Shown: positions 31,171 through 41,544 of the stretch, one piece after another | Position numbering within the stretch: position 1 is the first letter of the stretch | How the letters are laid out: each line of letters begins with the position of its first letter | Origin: Bedellia somnulentella | Lineage: Eukaryota; Arthropoda; Insecta; Lepidoptera; Bedelliidae | DNA: 64,000 nt | Assembly (NCBI GenBank): GCA_963576735.1 | Contig: OY755182.1 | Coordinates: forward strand, 5,890,001 to 5,954,000 | Direction of reading: 5' to 3' | The notes under the pieces: model-generated | Databases searched by the model: none | What the model was told of the DNA's origin: nothing | The model's input: the letters and a program-made list of their open reading frames with translations, nothing else | Translations under genes and position numbers: made by a program

Positions 31171-33276
31171 TTACAGATAAATTTAAATAATTGAAATACT
31201 TTTGTAGGTCTTTTATAACCTTATTAAGAAGAGAAGTAGACATTTCTAAATTATCACCTTCAGTATTTTTTATATAGGGTCCAAAGTTATTATTTAAAAG
31301 ATGAATATGTAAAATAAATAATAATGGAGACAAAACACCACCTTGACAAACCCCAACAAAACCTTGTCGGGGCCCATATAACTGATTATTATATTTAACA
31401 TGCACCGTTCTTTCAGTCAAAAAATTGTTAACCCAAAAAACTATTTTTTCAGGAATACCCATATTACGCAACTGCTCACAAAGGATATCAACATTAATAT
31501 TATTAAAAGCACAAGAAATATCAAAGAAAACTCCTATCAAAAATTTGTTTTGATCCATATTCTTTTGAATGTTCAAATGTAATTGACATATACTTTCACG
31601 AGCTGACCGGCCTCTACGAAATCCTAACTGATTATTTGGTAAGATATTTTTTTTTTCAACATAGAATTCAATTCGTTGTTTTAGCAATTGTTCAAAAACC
31701 TTTCCGACACAAGATGTTAGCGCTATTGAGCGATATGAATCTGGATCACCTTCAAGTTTTTCTGGTTTCAAAATTGGTATCAATCAATCTGTTTTCCAAT
31801 CAGTCGGAATTATGTTGTTTTCCCAGAGATAATTCATTAGAAGAAGAATTACTTGTAAACTTTCACAACTTAGCTTTTTGAGAACAATGAAGGGAATGCC
31901 ATCTAAACCAAAAGCAGTATCTCGACGTGAATATAATGCTGATTTTAATTCTTGTAATGAGAATGTTTAACCATAAATTTACAACAATTTGATATTGAAT
32001 TAAAATTTTCACTGCATTTAAAGGGTATATTAACAAAATCAGGTGTTAATTTCTTAAGAAAATCAATTATCCAAGTATTGTTGTTTGAATTTTTTGGAAT
32101 AAATGTTTTATTAAATTTCCTCATGTGTTGCCAAATTACAGATAGAGGTGAGTAGAACGGTTGAATGAAGAACATAATGCCAACCAACTATTTCTTCTTT
32201 CTGACTTCAAAGTTCTTTTTTTTAAAGCTTGCAATCTTTTTAAATTCAATGTAGTTTTCTATTATTGGGTCATATTTAAATTTAATATAAGCTTCTTTGG
32301 AGGCTCGCACAACTTCTGTACATGTGTTATTCCACCATGGAAGATAAAGTCTCTTTTTAGAATGTTTATTTTTACAATTATATACAGAATTTTTAGTGTT
32401 TTGAAACTTATAAATGCATTTTTCAACAGCAGAATGCAATAGTGCAAAATAATGTATATAAGCATTTTGAGGAGAATATAATTTAAAATTAAAGTTAGAG
32501 AGGATAGAATCAACCATTTTGGCATACTTATGCCAGTCAACTCGATTAAAATTAGGATATATGGGCAATTTGACCCCTTGACCAGTGCAATAATTGTTAG
32601 AATTATCATTTGTAACTTGAACTTTTATTATCACAGGAAGGTGATAGCTACCCATTGGATCGTCATAAACAGACCATTCAGAGGATAAGGCTATTGAAGG
32701 AGAAACTATTGTTAAATCTAAAAAAATTTGGACGCCAAGACTGTGTACCAACTGTAGTTGGTTGACCATTCATAAGAACTAGATTGTTATCATCAATGAC
32801 TTCTAAAAGCATTCGTCCGCGAGGCGAGTCGGAGCCACAACCTCATGATGTGTGATAGGCATTCAAATCACCAGCAAAAATCATAGGGCTAGGAATTGAT
32901 TTGATTAAACTATCCAATTGATTTTGATTAAGAACCGGTTTACTATTAGGGGGACAATATACACTTCCTACAGATACTTCTCTATTATTAATTGTAATTT
33001 TAACACAAATATTTTGTAAAAACAGGTCAAAAACTGTAGCAATTCTAGAATAAATAAAACAATTTTTTAACAAAATAGCTACACCGTTATGTTTGTTACC
33101 ACAATCATTTCTTTCTATTTTATAACCTGGTACACCTGGGTGAATTTTTTGCTTTGCAACCAAGTTTCACAAACTATTGCAACATGTATATTGTTATCAT
33201 AAAGAAATTGAGTAAATTGGCTTTTGTTGCACAATATACTTTGCGCATTCCATTCAACTATATTTATTATATCCAT

Positions 33277-33585
33277 TAAGAAGTTTTGGGATTTGTCTTA
33301 GCACTGAAAGTTTGTTGCAATATGTTTTTTATTCTGTTAGAATTTATAGTTATTTCTTTATTAGTTACTATTTTTACTACTGCTTCTGTCAATAAAGTCA
33401 AAAATTTATCTGTTTGTACCTAAGTTGGGAAATGCATTTTCATTTAACAAATCAGAATACTTAACTGCGTGTGACTTTATTTTATATTCTTCTATTTTTT
33501 GTTTTTTAATAGGACATATTGATGAAATAGCAACATGATTGCCATTGCAATTTATACATTTAGTATTTTCTTAATTTATTGTACA
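33277..33585 (-). pseudogene. Distal part of N1 ORF1 (third CCHC knuckle and C-terminus)
   Basis: On the minus strand this reads ENTKCINCNGNHVAISSICP, a CCHC-type knuckle, then KIKSHAVKYSDLLNENAFPN and a C-terminal tail. One in-frame TAA precedes ENTK and there is a later frameshift. The ORF1 stop overlaps the ORF2 start as TAATG (33274-33278), a layout known from LINEs that reinitiate translation. It continues ORF1 from 40565-41349 across the Helitron-like insertion. Confidence 0.75.
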
Positions 33586-34315
33586 TCCATCCATACTAAT
33601 ATTATAAATTGGAAAGTGAGTTTGTTTGTTTGTTTATTTGTGCCGCTTTCACGCCGTAACTACTAAACCGATTGCTTTGAAATTTTGCAGACGTATAGTT
33701 AGAAGTCCAGATTAAATAATAGGGTACTTTTTATCCCGGAAAAATGATATTCCCGAGGATATACTAAAATATTGTTTGCTTGCTGGATGGATTGGAGATG
33801 GCGCTGTGTGTCATTTAAAACAAGGTAATATATTGCAAACGAATATAAACCTGTAAATTTAGAAGCTAAATGATACGATAATGTATCCTTGAAAATGAGG
33901 AATTCCCGAGGGATGACGTACAATTTGTTTTATTGTCTAGACAGTTTTTTTTCATATCTACTTATCCTGAAATAACTATAAATAAACGAATTACTAATTG
34001 GTTTAATATTTACGTTACGTAAGTTCTTGAAGTATGCAATAGATGGCGCTGGGTGTTTTTTTAAACAGTGGTATCGTTGTTTTTCAAGATACGTAAGAAG
34101 TTGAATATTTTGCGCTTTAACCTGTAGTTCATACCATTACTCGGTGCACTGTTCGAATCATTTACTTACTTGCTGTTTTATCTTTAGTCACTATTTTTCA
34201 TTTTACATTGAATTGTCGATTTTGGCGCTCTAAATCGGTAGGGTATAAACATGCGGGATTATACATCAGGAGCGGGAGTAAATTCAATTGTTTGTCAATA
34301 AAGACTATAAGAAAA

Positions 34316-34352
34316 CAGTTCAGGCTGATTAGTCACCGAGACCGGTCGTTGC
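34316..34352 (+). promoter_or_regulatory. Possible internal Pol II promoter of N2
   Basis: The element starts CAGTTC, an initiator-like sequence, and has GGTCGT from +29 (34344-34349), which fits the downstream promoter element (RGWCGTG-type) that insect LINEs use to start transcription at their first base. This is inferred from spacing only. Confidence 0.4.
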
Positions 34353-34491
34353 TCGCGCGCTTATCAGTTCTCCAACTTTTTACGAGTTACCCTCTTTGTG
34401 TAATGTTAAGAATGGCATCGGACTTTGTTTACGTATACAAGTGATATTACGTTAAGTGAACTGTTACCCGTTTCTGACTACAGGAACAAAA

Positions 34492-35661
34492 ATGTACTCC
34501 CAAACGTTAAATAATAACCCTAGTTACGCTACTGTGACACAAACAACCATGTTCCCTAAAAAAGATCAGGCTATTATACTAGATTCATTAGAAAATGTAC
34601 AGATTAAGGATTATGCACAAGCCCTTGGAAAGATAGTTGACCCTTCGCAGATTCGGTTCTTGTCAAGAATATCAAACAACAGGGTGTGCGTTTACTTATC
34701 TTCGAAGTCTATTGCTGATGATATCGTGGAAAATAAGCAATTCATTACCATACAAAATCACAGATTGCCTATTCGACCGCTCATTAACAGAAATAAACGA
34801 ATAATTATTTCTAACGTATGCCCGATAATTCCACACTGTGAAATAGAAAAACGACTACAAGAAATGAAAATCACGCCAATGTCACCCATCTCTTTTCTTC
34901 GCGCTGGTATTAACGAAAACGGTTACAATCATATCTTAAGTTTCCGACGACAACTTTACGTAACACCCGAAGATTTCAATCGTCTCCCGGAAAAAATATC
35001 GATAGACTTTGATGAGACAACATACTGGATATATTTCTCATCAGATACTATGACCTGTTTCATCTGCAAAAATGACGGCCACGTAGCCTCGAAATGCCCA
35101 GAAAACCACGAAGCTAATAGTAGGAGCAACACGGAGACTCACAATATGGAAACTCTTATCCCTAAACGGCCACACCCACCGACGGAATCTTCTACCACGA
35201 ATGAATATATGGAGACTGAGCTTATAAATGAAGAGACTGCATTATCTATCGACAACAGTGACGATGACTCCGACAACGTCTCCCTTTCCAGTGTAGACGA
35301 GGTTTACAAAACCGCAACTATGAAAAAACTTAGAAGAACACCTCATAGTGACTTAGACTCGATTAAGTGGGATCAAATTGATGATTTTATCTCAACTTCA
35401 TCAAAAAATTACCCCCTCTCAGGCAAACAAGTCAGAGAATACCTGGAAGATACATATGGGGTTAAAAATATCAAAGACATCACGTTTAGGTATACTGAAG
35501 AGATTGATACCTTAATTGAATTATTAACGGATTTGATACCTAATATTTCATACCGTAGCGTGAAGAATAGACTGTCCCGTATTGTAAGTAAACTTAAAAT
35601 TATAACTCGAAAGTCAAAGGTAACGTCTAATGAAGACGCTTTTGTTAATCCCACTGTATAA
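34492..35661 (+). CDS. N2 ORF1, gag-like RNA-binding protein
   Basis: The first ATG in frame is at 34492 (MYSQTLNNNPSYATVTQ). The frame is open further upstream but only through a GTG. It gives about 389 residues ending at TAA 35661. One CCHC knuckle is seen, CFICKNDGHVASKC (C-x2-C-x4-H-x4-C), near residue 195. The knuckle is followed by a Ser/Thr- and acid-rich region (NSDDDSDNVSLSS) and a basic C-terminus (VKNRLSRIVSKLK). LINE ORF1 proteins of this type coat the element RNA in the ribonucleoprotein. Three knuckles are common in relatives, so one is a notable reduction. ORF2 follows after 80 bp. Confidence 0.9.
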   Translation: MYSQTLNNNPSYATVTQTTMFPKKDQAIILDSLENVQIKDYAQALGKIVDPSQIRFLSRISNNRVCVYLSSKSIADDIVENKQFITIQNHRLPIRPLINRNKRIIISNVCPIIPHCEIEKRLQEMKITPMSPISFLRAGINENGYNHILSFRRQLYVTPEDFNRLPEKISIDFDETTYWIYFSSDTMTCFICKNDGHVASKCPENHEANSRSNTETHNMETLIPKRPHPPTESSTTNEYMETELINEETALSIDNSDDDSDNVSLSSVDEVYKTATMKKLRRTPHSDLDSIKWDQIDDFISTSSKNYPLSGKQVREYLEDTYGVKNIKDITFRYTEEIDTLIELLTDLIPNISYRSVKNRLSRIVSKLKIITRKSKVTSNEDAFVNPTV

Positions 35662-35741
35662 ATTACCCAAATATAGTTAATCACTTTATGTATGCATAAA
35701 ATACGTAAGTACCTATTCTATTTAAGATAATTATATAAGTA

Positions 35742-38700
35742 ATGGCTAATAATAATAAGATAAGTTTTAAACTCAACATTATTCAGTGGAACTGTCAAAG
35801 TCTACTCCTAAAATTAAGTGATTTAGATTCTTATTTACAAAGGGAAAAGGTACATATCTGCATTCTCTCTGAAACTTGGCTAAATGATGACAAACATATA
35901 AACGTAACGAGTTACTCAGTTTTCAGAAAGGATCGAGCAGATGGATATGGAGGCTTGGCTATTCTAGTCCACCAATCTATTAGTTGTTTACTTAAAAGTT
36001 GCCCTTCTAATTACAATAATATTGATATCATATGTGTTGAAATCCTTAACAGTAGTAAACTTCAGCATATAATCGGCGTATATTCTCCTTCAAATATTCA
36101 TGCAGGTTCAGAAGAATATGATGAGCTTTTTAGTTATTTTTCTGAAAAAACTTTAATAGTAGGAGATTTTAATGCTCACCATACGGCTTGGTCATATACA
36201 ACTGACACTCGGGGTAGAATCCTTTCAGACGTAAATTTAAAACTTAATTTCGTTTTTCTTAATAATGGGGACTTTACCCGTTGCGTTAAAGTCAATGATA
36301 GTATAATATGTACCTCACCTGATATTTCTTTTTGTAGTGCTGATCTTGCACTGGTTTTTGACTGGAACGTGAGTAACGAATCTTTGGGTAGTGACCATCT
36401 TATTATATCTATGAAAACGTTAGACACAACTCCAAACAATCCCGAGCTCAGAAGAAATATCAAAAAGGCGAACTGGGTTGACTATACACAACATATCCAA
36501 GCAGCATGTGAGCATGTCGAATTAGGAGCCGATCTTCAAAATAACTATAACAAATTTCTAGATATAATTGAACATAGTGCTAATATAAATATTCCATACA
36601 TTAAATATAGTCCTAATCCTAACAAATTCAGGCCAAAACCTTGGTGGAATCCTGAACTCTCCAAAGCAGTGGCTGAGAGAAGGCTGGCTTTAAAATATTT
36701 TAGGAAATCTCGCACGGTAGAAAATTATATGTTATACAGAGAAAAGGTTGTTGCCGCTCGTAAATTAATAAAGCAGATGAAGGGTAACGCATGGCGGAGC
36801 TTTTGTGACAGTATTGATGCTAACATGTCAGTACGTGAGGTTTGGAGGAAACTCAGATGGCTTAAAGGGTACCGTAGTCCTAAAGAATATTTACCAGAGA
36901 GTTCAGCTATCTCATTTTTAACTGAACTGACACCAGACAGTGTCTCCTTACATCCTGGCCAGATAAATTGTCGTGATCCTAACTCTCTGCAACCTTTTAC
37001 TTTATCAGAACTAAACATGATCCTTAAAAGGACGGATACTTCAACCGGTGTAGATAACATTACATATTCCATGATTACTCATTTGCCAGATAATGCGAAG
37101 AAAATACTATTACATATATTTAATGCTATATACAAAGGAGGTGGTGTGCCTGATCAATGGCGTAGGATAAAACTTATAGCAATTCCTAAAAGAAATTCGA
37201 ATACAACCAAACACCGTCCCATCTCTATGATCAATTGCCTATGTAAAACTTTTAATTTAATGATAACTCGTCGCTTAGAATACCACTTTGAAAGTAATAA
37301 ACTTTTTAATCCCAGCACTCTAGGTTTTCGTCGGGGACTGTCTTGTCAAGATAATTTGAGCAGATTTATAGTAGACACCGAGACTGCCTTTATAAATAAA
37401 CAATACGTTATATGTGCCTATGGAGACATAAGTAATGCTTATAATAATGTAGCAATAGAGCCTCTTATTTTATCGCTTATAGAATTAGGTGTCGACACAT
37501 TCTTATGCAGATATATTAAGGAATTTCTCAAGGAAAGAGAGTTGATTTATAGACTTCGTGATGGTACAGAAATTAAAAGAACATGCAGACAGGATTTGGC
37601 TCAGGGTGACCCTATGTCTCCAATCTTATTTAATATCGTCACTATTAAAATATGCAACTCCCTTGTAAAAACTGTTAAGGTATCTCAATACGCAGATGAT
37701 TTTGCCCTATATTGCATCAATGAAGATATTAATACTTGCGTTGAAACTATACAGTCAAGCCTTAATATCTTTAAATCCATGTTAGATAAAATTGGTTTAG
37801 AGTTAGCACTCATCAAAACAAAATTATGCATTCTCACGAGAAGATATAGGGTTCCTGATATAAAGGTTAAAATTGATGATGTCCAAATAGAAGTTCTTAA
37901 TTCTGTAAAGTTTTTGGGTGTTTGGGTAGATAGTCGTCTAAATTGGACCAGACAAATCACGGAAATCGTTCAAAAATGTACAGCCTACGTAAACATCCTC
38001 AGTGCTCTAAGTGGAGCTAAATGGGGCGTACATCCGGTCCAGCTTCGACGACTATATATCGCGCTAGTACGTTCTAGACTTGATTACGGAAGTATAATTT
38101 ATGGTAATGCCAGTCCGCGTCTCTTGAAGAAGTTAGATGTGGTCCAAAATCAATGTCTCCGTTTTTGCGGAGGGTTCATAAAAGATACTCCCATTTTTGC
38201 AATGGAGAGTGAACTTTGTATTCCACATCTAAAATATAGAAGAGCATATCTTAGTGACAAATATTTCCTGAAAATTTCATCAAGACAAGGTGACTACCTT
38301 AAAACACAATTACAACACTTAGATAACATTTTAGAGATGGGTGGAAAGTACTGGCGTAAAAATCAGTTCCCATTGCTATTAGAAAGTTTCAGAAAATATT
38401 ATAACCTGCCTATGTCAAAATTCGAAATTCAGCCACAATTCCAGCTACCTTTCTATGTTAAAACACTTCCATGGGATCAAATTATACTGACAAAAATTAA
38501 TACCATTGACGAACCTAAAGCTAAATTATCTATACCAGAGCTTAAACAACGTAGCGAAGACGCAATTGTACAGTTATATACAAATTTCTCTCACATATTC
38601 ACTGACGGGTCTAAAAGTGCCAACGGTTCTGGTTGCGCTTTCTACGATAAGGATGCTGATTTTGGGGCAAAATTTCTTATTGAAAATGATTGTATACCTA

Positions 38701-39488
38701 TTATGGGAGTGGAACTAGCAGCTATTAATGAAGCAGTTAATTATTTGGATTCGACAAACTACCATAAGATTGTAATTTTCTCAGATTCAAAAAGCAGTCT
38801 TCAACATTTGTTAAGGTGTATTAAAGGGGACATTATTGGTAGGAAAGAAGCTTACCTCGTTATTAAATGTATAGCTAGGTTGATACGTAACGGGGCTGAA
38901 GTTCGCTTACAATGGATCCCTTCCCATGTAGGTATTGGGGGAAACGAGAAGGCTGACTCACTGTCGTCAGACGCTTTACGGAACGGTGTTCCCCTTAATA
39001 TACTACCACATGTCATGGATCATCTCCCACTGATTAAAAAGAACAACCATAGTGAATTTAAAGCTTATTTCAACGAGTGTTCCGAAACTAAAGGAATTTG
39101 GTACAGGACCATTGTAAGCGAACCTCCGCGCACGCCTTGGTTCTCTACATCAAATTTAAATAGAAAAGAGTTGGTTTTATGTTTTAGAATCAGAACTTAT
39201 CATATGCCATTCAATAAATTCAGTTTTATTATGAAGAAAAGGGACAGTCCAAATTGTACTTTATGTGACAGGGAAGACGATCTTCTCCACTTTGTGCTCG
39301 AGTGTAAAATAAACGAACAACCCCGACTTGATTTTTTAAATGATACTCAGTGCACGGCTGGGGAGCTCTTCTTCCTTGTCCATAGAATCCTCAGCTCAAA
39401 CTTCACTAATGATCATAGTGGCCGGTTCCTTAGTTTTATTATTTGCTCCCTAACCTTACGGCAAAATTATTATAAATCTGTAGGTTAA
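35742..39488 (+). CDS. N2 ORF2, endonuclease / reverse transcriptase / RNase H polyprotein
   Basis: 1248 residues from ATG 35742. The APE endonuclease (about residues 10-230) shows IIQWNCQS, ILSETWL, VGDFNAHHTAW and SLGSDHLI. RT (about 450-720) shows LGFRRGLSCQDNL, YGDISNAYNNV (motif A Asp), LAQGDPMSPILFN and QYADDFALY (YADD). RNase H (about 950-1085) has its acidic residues in FTDGSKSANGSG, GVELAAINEA, FSDSKSSL and WIPSHVGIGGNEKADSLS. A C-terminal Cys/His motif is CTLCDREDDLLHFVLEC. All catalytic residues are present. The protein nicks the target, primes reverse transcription from the nick and removes RNA. It ends 147 bp before the A tail. The small mirror-strand frames within it are not genes. 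Confidence 0.96.
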   Translation: MANNNKISFKLNIIQWNCQSLLLKLSDLDSYLQREKVHICILSETWLNDDKHINVTSYSVFRKDRADGYGGLAILVHQSISCLLKSCPSNYNNIDIICVEILNSSKLQHIIGVYSPSNIHAGSEEYDELFSYFSEKTLIVGDFNAHHTAWSYTTDTRGRILSDVNLKLNFVFLNNGDFTRCVKVNDSIICTSPDISFCSADLALVFDWNVSNESLGSDHLIISMKTLDTTPNNPELRRNIKKANWVDYTQHIQAACEHVELGADLQNNYNKFLDIIEHSANINIPYIKYSPNPNKFRPKPWWNPELSKAVAERRLALKYFRKSRTVENYMLYREKVVAARKLIKQMKGNAWRSFCDSIDANMSVREVWRKLRWLKGYRSPKEYLPESSAISFLTELTPDSVSLHPGQINCRDPNSLQPFTLSELNMILKRTDTSTGVDNITYSMITHLPDNAKKILLHIFNAIYKGGGVPDQWRRIKLIAIPKRNSNTTKHRPISMINCLCKTFNLMITRRLEYHFESNKLFNPSTLGFRRGLSCQDNLSRFIVDTETAFINKQYVICAYGDISNAYNNVAIEPLILSLIELGVDTFLCRYIKEFLKERELIYRLRDGTEIKRTCRQDLAQGDPMSPILFNIVTIKICNSLVKTVKVSQYADDFALYCINEDINTCVETIQSSLNIFKSMLDKIGLELALIKTKLCILTRRYRVPDIKVKIDDVQIEVLNSVKFLGVWVDSRLNWTRQITEIVQKCTAYVNILSALSGAKWGVHPVQLRRLYIALVRSRLDYGSIIYGNASPRLLKKLDVVQNQCLRFCGGFIKDTPIFAMESELCIPHLKYRRAYLSDKYFLKISSRQGDYLKTQLQHLDNILEMGGKYWRKNQFPLLLESFRKYYNLPMSKFEIQPQFQLPFYVKTLPWDQIILTKINTIDEPKAKLSIPELKQRSEDAIVQLYTNFSHIFTDGSKSANGSGCAFYDKDADFGAKFLIENDCIPIMGVELAAINEAVNYLDSTNYHKIVIFSDSKSSLQHLLRCIKGDIIGRKEAYLVIKCIARLIRNGAEVRLQWIPSHVGIGGNEKADSLSSDALRNGVPLNILPHVMDHLPLIKKNNHSEFKAYFNECSETKGIWYRTIVSEPPRTPWFSTSNLNRKELVLCFRIRTYHMPFNKFSFIMKKRDSPNCTLCDREDDLLHFVLECKINEQPRLDFLNDTQCTAGELFFLVHRILSSNFTNDHSGRFLSFIICSLTLRQNYYKSVG

Positions 39489-40297
39489 GTTCTACTCCCT
39501 TACTTGCACTACTTAAGTTAAACTAGTTTCTTTGTTTGTTTTTTTGTTAATGAGTGTTATTTTTTGTTATTTTAAGCCGACTTAATCTTAGGATGTATGG
39601 CTTATAAAATAAATGAGATTTAAAAAAAAAAAAAAGACTATAAGAAAATAAAGGGTATTCAAAATTTGCCGTCAACGTTAGCGTCTATGTGGCGTAGCGG
39701 TAAATTTAATCTCTATGAACATCCGAGAGACCCGGGATCAAAACTCAAAGGACACAAACAATTAGTAAAAAATAAAGTTGTTGTGTTAGGTAAGAATAAT
39801 AGCAAGAACTATCGCAACATGACATAGGATATCATTCATCTCGGACAATCCCTATATTCCCGAGCAATCTCTGCTGCAAACTCACCCACCATGACCAACA
39901 GTCAGTGTAGGGAGCAGCACCCACCGGGCCTCCGCCCCGCAGCACCAAACTACTATCCGTACTTAGTATTTTCTAAAATTTCGCGATTGAACATTACAAT
40001 TAAAACCACTATTATAAAACTATACGCATGTTATAACACGCGATTAAAACCCGAAAATCAATAGTTACTATCCGTACTAATACGACCATTATAACTCGAA
40101 CATAGAAACTTGGTACACAATGGTTTGTTTCATGATTGTTATCATATATTTTATGGCACAATGGGGTGGAAATAGTAAATAAAAGTTAGTATAGTATAGA
40201 GATTTTTGACATTTCTGCATTTAGAAACTTGAAACTTGGTGCGATTGACTGATATAAGCACTACAAAAAGGAATTTATGAAATTAATCCATCAATCT

Positions 40298-40510
40298 TTC
40301 ATGAGTATATATACACTAACGGCCATAAATTCCAAAAAGAGTAGTCATAGCTTCGGAGATAGTAATTCTCCATCCACTTTTGGAAGTTGAATGGGGAAAA
40401 GGTAGTCAAATAAAGGATTTTAGTGATGGGTCTCCAACTGCATCGCTGAACAATCACTTAAAAAGCCTCAATGTCCTTTATATCTTTTATACCACTTTTT
40501 TTAATATATA
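40298..40510 (-). mobile_element. Degenerate SINE-B inside the Helitron-like element
   Basis: GAGTATATATACACTAACGG, ACTTTTGGAAGTTGAATGGG, GTGATGGGTCTCCAACTGCA and AAAAAGCCTCAATG match the family in reverse. Confidence 0.75.
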
Positions 40511-40564
40511 AACTGGATGCCAAAAATGTAGTCGACGCGGACGTAGTCGCGGGCAAAAAGCTAG

Positions 40565-41349
40565 TATTTTATAACTGTGACCTCCGGTGCAGATAGATGC
40601 GTTCATTTTTACAGTATTTAGCTATATGACCATATCGCATACATTTTAGACATTGTTTGACGGGATGGATGTATTTTATCAACTCATGACGACAAGAATC
40701 TATGTATACATAATCAGGTAGCACAGTGGAAGCAAAGGTAACTGCAACAGTTTGCATAGGTTGGTATTGTAGATTCCCATCACTATTACGAACCCTACGC
40801 ATGAAGTGCCGAACCTGAACAACATTACAAGAACTGCCAATTAAAGAAAATATCTGTTTATTTAAATATGTTGTTGAGACTGAGGAAAGAACCCCAGTAA
40901 CTTCAGTATCGCCAGCCGGAATATTAGCAAACATGTTGAGTTCATCCAGTATTTTTTTTATTTTGAATAAACTTATTGGCATGGTTTGCTCGATCAAAAG
41001 TGATACCAACTTTAAATTTGTTTATTGATCTCAGATGTAAAACAACTGAAATACAATTTTTGTGAAGAACCCTTGATAATGCAAGACGATCATAATCTGT
41101 AATTGGCTTATCTGCTGTCTTATGGGATAAAAAAACTATAAACTCTGTCTTGTTAGAATCTTCTGGGTATTTTCTTAGATAATTGTCAATTTTATATATT
41201 CTGTACTTATCTGTATTTTCCTCAGCCATGGAATTTGAAGACAACGATGAACTATCAGACTCTTTCTGAATAGAAAAGTTATCTATCCCATCAGAAGAAG
41301 CCACATCTTCGTCTTCTTTTCTTTTACGTTTTCTTTTACCTCTAGACAT
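40565..41349 (-). pseudogene. Proximal part of N1 ORF1
   Basis: ATG at 41349 (MSRGKRKRKRKEDEDVASSD) gives a basic-then-acidic N-terminus. Globular parts follow (EFIVFLSHKTADKPITDYDR; INKFKVGITFDRANHANKFI), then VKQCLKCMRYGHIAKYCK, the first CCHC knuckle. A second knuckle (SICTGGHSYK) is readable in a shifted frame and is cut by the Helitron-like element at 40564/40565. There is another frameshift near 40950-41000. Confidence 0.82.
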
Positions 41350-41544
41350 TTTTATATTTATAAGCTAATATACACACTATTTTTAACGATATTTACAGCT
41401 TGAATTTCTATACCAATCCAATAATTAAAAGTTTTCAGTAATAATTTTAGAAGAGCGCCTTTTTTTCCGACTCTTTTCCCCTTTTTTTTGAGTTTTTTCA
41501 TATCATAGACTAGTTGACCCACGCAACTTCATCTCTGTGACATC

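Larger units (their letters stand above)
28882..33276 (-). pseudogene. ORF2 of element N1: endonuclease, reverse transcriptase, RNase H
   Basis: ATG at 33276 (MDIINIVEWNAQS) opens the APE endonuclease. IFAGDLNAYH lies near 32860, and an H/SD-containing segment plus linker at 32188-32769 (LPWWNNTCTEVVRASKEAY). RT follows at 31183-31783: LGFRRGRSARESI, FDISCAFNNI (motif A), GVCQGGVLSPLLF. It resumes at 30442-30797 after a SINE. The YADD box that should follow the GVLSPLLF segment is missing: the sequence passes directly from LLNNNFGPY to GDNLEMS, so a deletion removed the catalytic Asp pair. RNase H (YVYTD, then SIFTAEAVAIF, IVSDSMSLLKSL, WIPSHLGVFGNEKAD) is broken by a second SINE just after the first Asp. 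A C-terminal LCKHCQSQNDETISH motif ends the protein. The copy is dead. Confidence 0.85.
34316..39635 (+). mobile_element. Intact I-like non-LTR retrotransposon (element N2)
   Basis: The 5320-bp element is bounded by GACTATAAGAAAA at 34303-34315 and 39636-39648 (13-bp target duplication, up to 16 bp if A residues are shared). It has a 176-bp 5' UTR beginning CAGTTCAGGC, two open ORFs, a short 3' UTR with AATAAA near 39608 and a 14-A tail. No stop or frameshift was seen. It is the youngest insertion in the stack and may be, or recently have been, active. APE-RT-RNase H and a single-knuckle ORF1 suggest the I superfamily (I/Nimb-like); clade assignment needs a tree. Confidence 0.95.
33586..40564 (+). 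mobile_element. Helitron-like element inserted in N1, itself carrying a LINE
   Basis: It starts TCCATCCATACTAATATTAT after A (33585) and ends GTAGTCGCGGGCAAAAAGCTAG before T (40565), with a GC hairpin near the end. These are the ends expected of a lepidopteran Helitron, and there is no target duplication. Without the nested LINE it is about 1.65 kb with no coding capacity. It contains the typical GTTTGTTTGTTT start, ACTAAACCGATTGCTTTGAA, a tRNA-like scrap near 39690-39760 and a degenerate SINE-B at 40298-40510. The exact left end is supported by the host reading frame: joining 33585 to 40565 restores HSYKICTIN with correct CCHC spacing. Confidence 0.82.
28612..41400 (-). mobile_element. Old non-LTR retrotransposon (element N1), multiply interrupted
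   Basis: The element reads on the minus strand. ORF1 starts at 41349 (gag-like, CCHC knuckles), ORF2 starts at 33276 and ends near 28882, and a 3' UTR ends in a short A-run (T-run on plus near 28610-28620). Removing the Helitron-like element (33586-40564) and two SINE-A copies leaves a two-ORF LINE with APE endonuclease, RT and RNase H, about 5.1 kb. I could not find its own target duplication. The domain order fits the I/R1/Loa group. Confidence 0.82.

Noticed and set aside
36176..37960. Minus-strand frames inside 35742-39488
   Set aside because: They are shadows of the intact N2 ORF2.
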